The notes beneath the pieces are model-generated. The model was given only the letters and a program-made list of their open reading frames with translations. It searched no databases and had not been told where the DNA came from. This document shows, piece after piece, positions 9,096-19,000 of a DNA stretch of 64,000 nucleotides. Source of the DNA: Melioribacteraceae bacterium (GTDB taxonomy: Bacteria; Bacteroidota; Ignavibacteria; Ignavibacteriales; Melioribacteraceae); assembly GCA_023230485.1 (NCBI GenBank), contig JALNXG010000008.1:1-64000 (forward strand), read 5' to 3'. Both the position numbers and the translations under genes were made by a program. Position 1 is the first letter of the stretch. Each line of letters opens with the position of its first letter.

Positions 9096-11663
9096 TTATT
9101 TCAACATCATCATTTTTATTGTTTTCGTAAATCCATTAGTTACCATTCTGCAGAAATAGATTCCGGATGGAAGATTGGAAGCATCGAATCTTACATCGAA
9201 TCTTCCAGCATTTCTAAATTCATTTATTAAAACAGAGACTTCTCTTCCAAGTACATCAAATACTTTTATAGAGACATTTCCCTGATTTTTCATATTAAAT
9301 GAAATTACGGTAGAAGGGTTGAAAGGATTCGGATAGTTCTGATTTAGCCTAAAGTCAGTAATTATCTCTTCATTAGCATATTCATCTTCAATGTCAGTCC
9401 ATTTATCACCAATCCAAGTATTTGTCCATACAGAAACGTCTTTATAAGAAAGATCATTACTCTTTAAAGAGTAAGTAACTACTAATTCTCTAGTTTTTGC
9501 TGGTAGAGTTCCATCGTTATCATTTCCGATAAAATCGATCGGAATTCTCATACCCAATTGTGGTTTGAAAACATGACCCGCTTTAATTTTTTCAGCAATC
9601 GCCGCAAAAGATATTTTAGCTTCAATAGTATATCCACCAGTAAATTTCTCTACAAATTTAAAATCAGGAGATGTTGCATCAAGAATAATTCCGCCACCAG
9701 ACATATCTAACATTGCACACCATTGATTGAATCTAAAATGGTAATCTGTTTCTGTACCTTTTTGATATGCAATATGAGAAGGTCCTCTTTGATCATAAAG
9801 ACCTATGAAAAGATCAATACCATCATATAGATATGAATTATCTAGATTATTTGTTTCGTCTGAGAAAAGAACGTTATCATTAACATCTATTCCTACATAT
9901 AGATAATTATCGTCTGCCGCAATATGCGCTACGAATGAAAAATCTGCATCATTATCCAATGTATAGCCATATCCGTCAGGTATATGAGCTGTTGATTTAG
10001 CCAAAGAGATTTCAAAAGGTACAATTCCGGCAAATTCAGAAAGATCACCATCAGCAGCAAAATTAGTAGGTGCACCTAAAGAAATTACAGGAACTCCTTT
10101 CGCTAAGTTTGTTACACCTGCTGTAGAAGCGGTAAATGGTCCTTCATTACCTGCTGCATCAACACACTGAACAGCATAATAGTATGTTACATTTTGATCT
10201 CGAGCCGGTGAGAATAGAACGTGATTCATTGATTGTGCACTCTCAGCGATTTTAAAACCTATTTGGTCTACTTTTCTTGAGGTAATATCCGTAATCGGCT
10301 CTAAGCTTGCGAATACGTTATATACTTCACCTTCTTCAAATGGGACATCATCCCAGAGAATTAAATTATTATAGTTGCCTGCAGCACCATTTACTTGCAC
10401 CGGAGCCAAAGGAGCTAATACGTCAAACACGGGAGATCCAGTCCATATTTCATCTAAATAAACTACTTGATTCTGCCAGCGGGTATCATTAGTTCTAAAA
10501 ATCTTTAATTGAGATACTTTTGATTTATCAAATGTACCATCAACATGAGCAGAAGTAAGATCATCCCATACTCCGGCTGTAAGATTAAATTGATTTAGCG
10601 GAATAACAATAGTTTTCCAATTACCATCGTAATTCATATTATCAGCATATAGATAATAATCGGTTTCAAATGGATAATCCGCAGTTGCTGCTCCATCCTC
10701 ATCTACATCTTGGAAAATAAGGCGGAGATCGCCAATCCCAGCAGGAGCTTTGATTTTTAGTTTCAAAGTATCTTGATCCCATTGCTCGCTTAAATTAGCT
10801 TTTTTTATTAATTCAAAAATAGGTCCATCCCATTGACCGGGAGTAGTCCATTTCAAACTGTATTTGTGTGTAGCAGGATTAGAAGATTCTTCATCAGATA
10901 CAACGGTAGACCCATTTCTTCCTTGACTAAAAATAATAGAAGCTGGGATTGATTTTCCGTTAAAGAACGTCAATGCTTTTGTCTGCTTTCCATGTAATTC
11001 TAAAGCATCAAAATAAATAGTTCCTTCGGCAACTTTTAATTGTTGACCATCAACAAGAAATTCCCAAACAAAACCTTTAATTTTTTCTAAATCTAAAAGT
11101 TGATTGCCCAATTGCATACCGCCCCATGTTCTTTGTGCAAATCCTTTCCCTTCAGTATTATCATTATTTACTAAAGGCATTGTAACATAATTCCAACCAG
11201 GCGTTTGAGTTTTTAGTATAGAATGAAAACTGAAATATTTTTCACAATCAGTTTGAACATAAGTATTATTACCGGTTGGAGAATTACTTACATCCAATAA
11301 ACAAAATCTGAAAACCATATTGACGTCATCGGCTACGGGTTTTTCCACATAATAACGGAAGGTTAAACTATCGTAACCAGATAAATCATAAGTATCGTTG
11401 GAATCTGGGCACCATTGCTCCATGCCAACAAACCAACCCCAAGAATCATAACCGGAAGTTTTATATTCCACTTTCATAGCTCCGGTACCGCTGAATTTTG
11501 GTGTTGTTACATAAGAAAGATTAAAAATATCCCCTTCGTGATCATTCAAAATGTTCCAATAATTTGTATCTGTGGGGGCTGAATCAAATGCATCAACTAC
11601 TTTTTGTGCATTGATATTTACGGCGAGAATAAACCAAAACAAAAGGTAAATCAACTTTCTCAT
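9096..11663 (-). CDS. Secreted multidomain carbohydrate-binding protein with type IX sorting domain
   Basis: A signal peptide (1-19) precedes two similar beta-sandwich regions (about 20-220 and 225-420) that resemble CBM11-like sugar-binding domains, then a fibronectin III-like part (about 425-540). Next comes a CBM9/DOMON-like domain (about 545-760) and a C-terminal sorting domain starting NQNYPNPFNPST. I see no glycosidase catalytic motif, so it probably binds polysaccharide at the cell surface and does not cut it. It lies upstream of the GH16 operon but has its own terminator, so it is probably transcribed separately. Domain borders are estimates from pattern only. Confidence 0.75.
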   Translation of the reverse strand: MRKLIYLLFWFILAVNINAQKVVDAFDSAPTDTNYWNILNDHEGDIFNLSYVTTPKFSGTGAMKVEYKTSGYDSWGWFVGMEQWCPDSNDTYDLSGYDSLTFRYYVEKPVADDVNMVFRFCLLDVSNSPTGNNTYVQTDCEKYFSFHSILKTQTPGWNYVTMPLVNNDNTEGKGFAQRTWGGMQLGNQLLDLEKIKGFVWEFLVDGQQLKVAEGTIYFDALELHGKQTKALTFFNGKSIPASIIFSQGRNGSTVVSDEESSNPATHKYSLKWTTPGQWDGPIFELIKKANLSEQWDQDTLKLKIKAPAGIGDLRLIFQDVDEDGAATADYPFETDYYLYADNMNYDGNWKTIVIPLNQFNLTAGVWDDLTSAHVDGTFDKSKVSQLKIFRTNDTRWQNQVVYLDEIWTGSPVFDVLAPLAPVQVNGAAGNYNNLILWDDVPFEEGEVYNVFASLEPITDITSRKVDQIGFKIAESAQSMNHVLFSPARDQNVTYYYAVQCVDAAGNEGPFTASTAGVTNLAKGVPVISLGAPTNFAADGDLSEFAGIVPFEISLAKSTAHIPDGYGYTLDNDADFSFVAHIAADDNYLYVGIDVNDNVLFSDETNNLDNSYLYDGIDLFIGLYDQRGPSHIAYQKGTETDYHFRFNQWCAMLDMSGGGIILDATSPDFKFVEKFTGGYTIEAKISFAAIAEKIKAGHVFKPQLGMRIPIDFIGNDNDGTLPAKTRELVVTYSLKSNDLSYKDVSVWTNTWIGDKWTDIEDEYANEEIITDFRLNQNYPNPFNPSTVISFNMKNQGNVSIKVFDVLGREVSVLINEFRNAGRFDVRFDASNLPSGIYFCRMVTNGFTKTIKMMMLK

Positions 11664-11782
11664 AGTCTTTTCCTTGTTTTTGAGATTAATGAAAAAAAAA
11701 TAGTATTTATATAATGAGCAAGCAAGCCAAATGCTTTAAGTGCACATTTAAGGCGGTGAACGAGCAAATAGTTTTTAATTTC

Positions 11783-13543
11783 TTATTTCAGAAATGTCAT
11801 TTTTTTTGAAATCCTCCTTTCGTTTGCTTGTAAAGTATAGATATAAATTCCCGAGGTGATTTTTTCTCCAAATTGATTATTAGCACTATAATTTATTGAA
11901 TAAATCCCTGCGGAACATTCTTTATTTAATAGTTCTGCCACATAATTACCAAGTATATCATAAATTTTGATTATTACAAAAGCATTTCGTTTTAATGAGA
12001 ATTTAATTTTGCATTCTCCATTAAATGGATTAGGATAATTTTGTTCAAGAGTGAATTCATTGTTTATTTCTCCCCTTTCACTTTGAACATCTGACACATC
12101 TAATCCTTCAATAGGGATACAAATCGTGTTACAATTAGAATTAATTTTTATTGTATCAATAAATGGGTATAATGATAAATCTGATCTAAAATATATTTTA
12201 AGAGAGATTGAGTCATTCGGATTTATAACTTCAGGTAAATCAGAAGGGATAATAAATGATCTAGAATTATTTCTTATCGAAGTGATCGTTACAGGAAAAC
12301 TATTTTTATTATACAAAGTGATTTTTGATGAAATAGTATCTGATTGTTTGGTAGTAACAAATTGAGTTTTTTCTATCCAATAAGTTATCTCTAAATAGTC
12401 AGAAATTTTCGGACTGCCCCAAGGGTAGCGGTATGCTCGATAAGTTGAATAATCTTTTTCAAAAGAGAGTTCAAAAACTTCTCTCCCCTGTGGAGTAACT
12501 TCCGTAATAGCGGGAACTGCCGCTCCCCAACCAATAAAAGTATTTCCGTTTGGCAAACGTTGGCTATATCCAAGTCCATAACTAAAAATATCCGGCGTAT
12601 TTCTATATTCCCAAACTAATTTAGCAGTTTTATTTATTTCATCTAACTCATATTCTAAAGCTCGCGAATAAGAGACGCTTTGCGGTTCTCTTCTAAAACC
12701 ATTATCAAATAATAATAAGTTACCATTTGGTAATCTTCTTGCGGCATGCTGCCAAGAAAATTTTAATGGATCTCTTATAAAAGTAAATTGATTCTTTTTA
12801 CCACCAAGCCGCCATAAAACAGATCCACTCTTTCTTTCTATTTTAATAACTTCTTGAGTATTCCTAAGTGAGACTAATAGATTGCCATCGAAATCCACGT
12901 CAATTGAATTTGCATGCGTTACGTCAATAGTGCCTTGCTTAAGATCTGAATATGAATCCCTTATATCGATATGATCCCAAGTTTTCCATTCAAATATCAG
13001 ATTTTTATCTTTGTCAATCTCTTGAATATAATAACCAATAACTGTGGCAGAATCTCTTCCCCCTTCTACTATCCTACTCATATTAACTTTTCTACTATCA
13101 AATCCAAGAATCAAATAATTTCCATTCGGTAAAATTCGTAATTCATGAAAATCTGTATAAAGCTCACCAACACATTTTATACTATCGATTAATTCATAAC
13201 TACTATTCATAATATAGAAGCAATCACCACCTCTATCAAAATAACTTAAGACTCCATTTGGTTGAGGTTTAAAATCATATATACTGCTCTTTACTTTCTT
13301 GAAAAATTTAGGAGTTCCCCCATTATCTATAATCATTAAGTAAGGTACTTTAGAAGCGGTTGGGGCTAAAAAGATACTTGATGTATCACAGCCAAAGGAT
13401 TTTGTTATTTTGAATTTCGGCAGATCGTCCGGGTAATTGTTTTGTGAATTAATTATTCCAGAAAAAGAAATGATAAAAATTAATATTGCTCTCCACAGCA
13501 TTCTATGAAATTCATTGAATTGATTCCGTGTCATATAAACCAC
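11783..13543 (-). CDS. Secreted arylsulfotransferase-like (ASST) beta-propeller protein with type IX sorting domain
   Basis: Repeated blades with LPNGNYLIL, VDFDGNLLVSLR and LPNGNLLLFDNG are typical of the arylsulfotransferase (ASST) family, PF14269 side. The blade histidines in FHELRILP, THANSIDV and WQHAARRL match the positions used for PAPS-independent sulfate transfer. A signal peptide spans about residues 15-33 (LWRAILIFIISFSG). The last 85 residues are a sorting domain with NQNYPNPFNGE, ending KKMTFLK. The start is a GTG at 13543 with GAGG seven bases upstream; an ATG 9 bases downstream is an alternative. Substrate unknown: many family members are propellers without proven sulfotransferase activity. 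Confidence 0.75.
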   Translation of the reverse strand: MVYMTRNQFNEFHRMLWRAILIFIISFSGIINSQNNYPDDLPKFKITKSFGCDTSSIFLAPTASKVPYLMIIDNGGTPKFFKKVKSSIYDFKPQPNGVLSYFDRGGDCFYIMNSSYELIDSIKCVGELYTDFHELRILPNGNYLILGFDSRKVNMSRIVEGGRDSATVIGYYIQEIDKDKNLIFEWKTWDHIDIRDSYSDLKQGTIDVTHANSIDVDFDGNLLVSLRNTQEVIKIERKSGSVLWRLGGKKNQFTFIRDPLKFSWQHAARRLPNGNLLLFDNGFRREPQSVSYSRALEYELDEINKTAKLVWEYRNTPDIFSYGLGYSQRLPNGNTFIGWGAAVPAITEVTPQGREVFELSFEKDYSTYRAYRYPWGSPKISDYLEITYWIEKTQFVTTKQSDTISSKITLYNKNSFPVTITSIRNNSRSFIIPSDLPEVINPNDSISLKIYFRSDLSLYPFIDTIKINSNCNTICIPIEGLDVSDVQSERGEINNEFTLEQNYPNPFNGECKIKFSLKRNAFVIIKIYDILGNYVAELLNKECSAGIYSINYSANNQFGEKITSGIYIYTLQANERRISKKMTFLK

Positions 13544-13691
13544 TTAGTCGCCTCACCATTATTCGTTACATAAATGTAAAGATAAATGAGCAGATTGTCA
13601 TCATTTTTACGGCATAAAAGACGTGGTATAAGCGATTATTTAGATTAATATTATTAAGTAACTTTTAACTGTGATTATCTAGAACAAGGTG

Positions 13692-13759
13692 TACATTAAG
13701 TAGCAATTCTATATATGAACTAAAATTGCTGTTCTTATTAAGCATTTCTTCTTAATGTA
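13692..13759. promoter_or_regulatory. Nested inverted repeats in the divergent promoter region of the OmpA gene
   Basis: In the 259-bp gap between two divergent genes, TACATTAAG (13692-13700) pairs perfectly with CTTAATGTA (13751-13759), and inside it AGCAATT (13702-13708) pairs with AATTGCT (13724-13730). A TATAAT hexamer lies at 13758-13763, at the right edge, and a strong AAAGGAG ribosome site precedes the ATG at 13803. It could be a regulator site or a structured leader. No consensus is recognised. Confidence 0.3.
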
Positions 13760-13802
13760 TAATTAAAATTAATTTAATATAATAAAAGGAAAAGGAGTAC
13801 AG

Positions 13803-15326
13803 ATGAAAAAGAAAATATTACTAATATTTCTTATACTAACATCATTTTTGAGCATTAATACGTTTGCTCAGATGAAAGATTATGGGCTAAAGATCGGTTT
13901 GCAATTTAGTGGTATTATGCCATATACAGAATTTGAAGTTGAAAATGGATTATCAATGTCATCATATTTAGGAAGAGGTTTCCTACGAGTTGAACTTATA
14001 GATGCAATAAATGTTGAGTTTGGTGCAGGTTATGGTAATCTTACAGGAGATGCTTTTAATTTTATTACCAATTCAAAAGGTGGAGGATCATATAGTACTA
14101 AAATCATTCCTATTGATCTAAGATTGCTTATTATGCCTTTCGATATGAAAAACTGGAATCCATATTTATATGGTGGTTTTGGTATGTTAAACTATACTGT
14201 TGGCATTAAACCTATAATTGCTTCTCCAAATCCGGTGGACGCAGAAGGCTGGACAGGAATTATACCTTTTGGTATAGGTACTGAAATTAAAATGAGTGAA
14301 GATATTTTAGTGGATTTATCTGTAGGTGGTTCTTTTGCATTGAAGGATAATTTAAACTTCTACAATGATAATGATAAAAATGATGCCTATTTCAATATTT
14401 CTGCTGGTATTATCTTTACTGGTGAAAGTAGCAGTTCAGATAAAGATAAAGATGGTTTGACTAAAGCAGAAGAGCTTGAATTAGGTACAGACCCAAATAA
14501 TCCCGATACAGATAGTGATGGTCTAAAAGATGGCGATGAAATTAATGTTTATAAAACTGACCCATTAAATCCCGATAGTGATTCTGACGGATTAAAAGAT
14601 GGCGAAGAAGTTTTTACCTATCAAACAAATCCTAATTTAGCTGATACGGATTCCGATGGTCTAAGAGATGGAGACGAAATTAATACTTATAGAACTGATC
14701 CTAAAAACGCTGATTCTGATGGTGATAGATTAAATGATGGCGATGAAGTTCTAAAATACAAAACAGATCCATTAAAGACGGATACAGATTTTGACGGTTT
14801 GAGTGATTATGATGAAGTAATTACTTATAAAACCAATCCACTTGTTGCTGATACAGATGGTGGATCGGTAACTGATGGAAAAGAAATTACTAATAAAACT
14901 AATCCTTTAGACCCATCTGATGACATTATTAAAAGACAGGAACCAAAAGAGGTTTCCAGAGAATGGACTTTTAGCACCGATAAATTGTTCTTCGCTTTAG
15001 ATAAATATAAACTTAGTGATGAAGGAAAAAACACACTTAGTGAAGTTTATGACGAAGTAAGCAAATATGAATCGGGAACATCGATCGAAATAAACGGACA
15101 TGCAGATGCTACCGGAAGCGATTCATATAACATGAAACTTTCTGAAAAACGTGCTAATGCAGTTAAAGATTATTTCGTAAGCCGAGGATTGGATGCAAAC
15201 GTGTTTACCGTTAAATGGTTTGGCGAAAGAAACCCTATTGCTTCAAACGATACACCTGAAAATAGAGCAAGTAATAGACGTGTAGAAGTAAAAGCTAAGG
15301 GTATGCAGACGATAGATGTAAAATAA
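13803..15326 (+). CDS. OmpA-family outer-membrane protein with thrombospondin type 3 repeats
   Basis: A signal peptide (1-22) is followed by an eight-strand-like beta-barrel region (about 25-205). Then about five calcium-binding thrombospondin type 3 repeats (about 215-370, DTDSDGLKDGDE pattern) and a C-terminal OmpA peptidoglycan-binding domain (about 386-500, NGHADATGS, NRRVEVK) follow. The layout tethers the outer membrane to peptidoglycan through an Asp-rich stalk that calcium would stiffen. AAAGGAG five bases before the ATG supports the start. It is monocistronic, with a terminator 40 bases downstream. Confidence 0.93.
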   Translation: MKKKILLIFLILTSFLSINTFAQMKDYGLKIGLQFSGIMPYTEFEVENGLSMSSYLGRGFLRVELIDAINVEFGAGYGNLTGDAFNFITNSKGGGSYSTKIIPIDLRLLIMPFDMKNWNPYLYGGFGMLNYTVGIKPIIASPNPVDAEGWTGIIPFGIGTEIKMSEDILVDLSVGGSFALKDNLNFYNDNDKNDAYFNISAGIIFTGESSSSDKDKDGLTKAEELELGTDPNNPDTDSDGLKDGDEINVYKTDPLNPDSDSDGLKDGEEVFTYQTNPNLADTDSDGLRDGDEINTYRTDPKNADSDGDRLNDGDEVLKYKTDPLKTDTDFDGLSDYDEVITYKTNPLVADTDGGSVTDGKEITNKTNPLDPSDDIIKRQEPKEVSREWTFSTDKLFFALDKYKLSDEGKNTLSEVYDEVSKYESGTSIEINGHADATGSDSYNMKLSEKRANAVKDYFVSRGLDANVFTVKWFGERNPIASNDTPENRASNRRVEVKAKGMQTIDVK

Positions 15327-15367
15327 TGATTTATATAAAATAATTTACCCTTCTATCGAAGACAAAT

Positions 15368-15403
15368 AAAAAAAGCGGTTCATTTTATTGAACCGCTTTT
15401 TTT
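15368..15403. terminator. Bidirectional terminator between the OmpA-like and rubrerythrin genes
   Basis: A perfect 15-bp stem (core AAGCGGTTCA) with a 6-base loop has an A run on one side and a T run on the other, so it can act on both converging genes. Confidence 0.9.
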
Positions 15404-15473
15404 ATTATAAAACCAAAACTTATTCAGTCCAACTATCATTTCAAAGTTCTTATCGAACAATTCATTTGTGAAA

Positions 15474-15971
15474 TTATATCTGCACATATTTGCTTGGTAA
15501 TGCTCCGCACACTGGGCAGTTTTCAGTCGGTTCACCAAACTCTATATGACCACAAACCGGACATAAGTAAATATTAGCTACATCTAAATCTTTCCCCTGT
15601 TCTGCTGCTTCCAAAGCTTTTTTATATAATTCAGCATGAACTTTTTCCGCATCTAAAGCATACTTAAACATTCTTTGTGATTTGTGATTATCTTCTACAG
15701 CTTGTTCGTACATCGGTGGATACATCTCTGAATATTCATAAGTTTCGCCATCTATTGCTGATTTAAGATTATCGACAGTAGAACCGATACCTTCGAGTGA
15801 GCCAAGATGTCCTTCGGCGTGGATTCTTTCAGCTTCAGCGGCTGTTTCAAATAACTTAGCGATATTAGGAAATCCTTCTCTTGCCGCTTTTTTAGCAAAT
15901 GCTTTATATTTTTGATTTGCCTGACTTTCACCTGCAAATGCTTCTTTCAAATTGTCTTTCGTTGTTGCCAT
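15474..15971 (-). CDS. Rubrerythrin
   Basis: The N-terminal 125 residues form the ferritin-like diiron domain with the ligand Glu and His residues (GESQANQKY, EAERIHAEGH, DAEKVHAEL). The C-terminus is a rubredoxin-like FeS4 domain with two CPVCG motifs. Rubrerythrin reduces hydrogen peroxide in the cytoplasm of anaerobes and microaerophiles. Its 165 residues are the normal length. The gene is monocistronic and marks the left border of the accessory island. Confidence 0.95.
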   Translation of the reverse strand: MATTKDNLKEAFAGESQANQKYKAFAKKAAREGFPNIAKLFETAAEAERIHAEGHLGSLEGIGSTVDNLKSAIDGETYEYSEMYPPMYEQAVEDNHKSQRMFKYALDAEKVHAELYKKALEAAEQGKDLDVANIYLCPVCGHIEFGEPTENCPVCGALPSKYVQI

Positions 15972-16079
15972 TTCATATCTCCATAGAGGTTTAGATTAAA
16001 TAAATGTAAATAATATCTCATTATCTAAATATAATTAAAACTCTCCATTTGAAGAAGCGATTTACAGTGCCCTAATAAA

Positions 16080-19000
16080 TTACCATTTCATTTTAAATGG
16101 CAAATAATTTCCCTCTTTAGTTAATAATTTGGTAATCGATTTTGCTTGGAAATCGAGTATTTGTGCCGGAGAAATATCTAAAGAATGCCACTTTATTTTT
16201 GTATGCCACCTTTTAGAAAAAGTTGTCGCTAGTATTTTTTTACAATAGCTTTTTAATAATCCAGTATTATTTACCTTTGGAATAAAACCTCTACCTATTA
16301 GACTAATTACTATTCTATCAGCAAAAGGAGCTCTAAATTCTTCAATAACATCAAATACCATACTGCCGCCATCTCTTTGAGAACCATGTATAAAACCAAA
16401 ATAAGGGTCCAACCCGGATTTTACTATAGAACGCCATACTTCGCCATACAAAATTCCATAGACATAATTAAAGCATTGGTTGATTATATCTTTAGCTGAA
16501 CGAGTAAATCTACCGGTAAAATCATACTTAGGTGGTACTAGTTTTTTTATATTTTGCCAATAAATAGATGCAGCATGCCCTTCATAACCCATTACTTTCA
16601 TTCGTATATCTTCATTTGAAGTATTTGCATCTAAAATTTTTTTTGCTAATTCCTCAATAGTACCAATATCTTTATTAACTTCTATTAATGAACTTTCTTT
16701 TCTTTTTTTATATTTATAAAAATATTTTAATAGTGAAGCCTGATTTTTAACTTTTGCATTTAACATCTGCATTCCACATTTTAGCATATCATCATCATCT
16801 CTTCTTGTAACTTGCAGTTTTCTTAAATAGGCTTTAGTGGAGACAATGGTATTTACAACAGCTAAAGGACTTCCAATTGAAGATGCAAATACAATGGGAA
16901 TATTGTATTCAGCTAATTTTAATTGAAGATTTACAGAAATATTCATTCCCCTTCCCTCTAAATAAACCAATCCTAATTCTTTTATTTTATGCCGATATAT
17001 CTCCTTCTTTTTTCTCTTTACTATTAGATCATCATCTTCATTCATTAAATAACTTCCATGAGTAAGAATAAATAATCTCCTGTCAACTTCAAAGACAGAA
17101 TCTTTTGTAGAAGTATTGCTATCATTTGATACATCATCATCAAGAATAATAGACTTTTTCTCATCATTTATAGTTTCTATTAAATCAAGCGGTACGTTTG
17201 CCATGGTATTATCCGTGGGATAACTATGTCCTGTACTATTTGCTCTAGTCACCAACTCTTTTTCATCAATTTCATTAATTTCAATATCCATTAATAAGCT
17301 AAATCTTTCTCTGCAAATCCATATAGGATCATCAGAAATGTTTATCGGCAAAACAATTTTTGAATAATTATCGATTTGACCATCGAGAACTTCCAATTGA
17401 TTGAGTATTAACGATTCATTATTTATGAAAAAATAATTTTTAAAACCTCGTATTGTGTAATTTATTTTTGTAACTAATAAAATTAGTTTATGAAGAGCAT
17501 TATTATTTTTAGCCATTTCATCAATGTATTTTTTTATAACGTTATTAACCATATTGACCTTTTTTTCACGTATTAATAAATCATTACCCCATATTTTAAA
17601 GCCAAGATATTCAAACCCCTCATAAATATTTACGATTTTAGTTTTCTCTTTTTTTAATTTCATCTGGAGGACATCACCTAAAAAATTTTCTAATACATTC
17701 AGTGCATTTTCGCAGTCCTTTTTTGTTTTAGTTTGAATTACAATATCATCTGCATATCTTACAAAACATATTTCTAAGTATTCCAAATGTTTATCTAATA
17801 AATCAAGATAAATATTTGAAAGAAGCGGAGATAAAGATTCACCAAGAGGTATTCCTAAAATTGATGGTATTAGCTCTTTAAATTCTAGCACTTCTATTTC
17901 TATCCAATGAAAAATAAGTTTTATAATATCTTCATCATAAATCGTTTTTTCTAGAATATCTTTTAAGATTCCATGTTCTATGGTATTAAAACAGTCTTTA
18001 ATATCGGCTACTATTGCCCATTCGAATCCCATTTTGATTCTACTTCTAATCAGAGAAATAGCTTGATGAGGATTTTTTCTTGGTCTAAATGCAAAACTAT
18101 AATTACTAAATTGAGGTTCAAAATAAGGCTCTAATAAAATTAAACAGCATGATAGAAGAACTCTATCTCGAATACATGCAACACCAATGTCTCTCTCGCC
18201 TCCATCGGGTTTTTCTATAAATACTTTCTTTAATGGTCTGCATTTATATGTTTTATTTATCAATTCATTTTGGAGCTTTAATAATTCTAATTCTAGTGTA
18301 TTTTTAAAATCTTTAATCGTAACTCTATCTATACCCTGTGAATTTTTATTTGCCAACTTAACTCTATCCCAACCTAATCTTAGAAAATCAATGTCGCATA
18401 ATTTTTCATATAAGTTCATGTAATTTTTCTTTTCTACTTTTAGAGAATCAAGTTCCGAAGATATTTGTCGAACAGAAGTTATATGTTTTTTTAAATTGCT
18501 CATAGCATTAAGATATCGACCTAAATGAATATCTTCTATATTTGTACTTGCTTTTTGTGATACCGTAATACCTTTACCGATTCTGTTTGATTTAATCCAA
18601 ATTTTTCCCTCTTCAAGATTTTTTATCCTTTGAATTTCATCATCGTTTAACCAATTGCATGATTGTAATTGATTCCCGAAGTCGATTCTTCCTACAATCC
18701 AAATTGTATCTGATTTATTAATCCAGTCTAAATAATTTTGACTCAATATCTGAGAATTTTTTAATCTAAGAATGTTAATATGTTTTATATTTTTTGAACT
18801 CTGTAAAGACCATTCAGGAAAATTTAATGGCAGATAATTTGGTGTACAAATATGGACTATGGTAAATTCTATTTTTGAATCAGGATTGATAACAAAGTAG
18901 TTTTTCATTTCATTCTCTACAATTATATCCATTAATTTGCATATAATAATATTTTCTTTTATTTCGTTATTCGTATCGGAATTTTCAAACCAGATTACAG

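Noticed and set aside
17300..18420. Reverse transcriptase as a group II intron, retron or diversity-generating element
   Set aside because: It is one continuous frame with Cas1; no maturase or HNH domain, no msr/msd-type hairpin beside it and no template/variable repeat pair was found.
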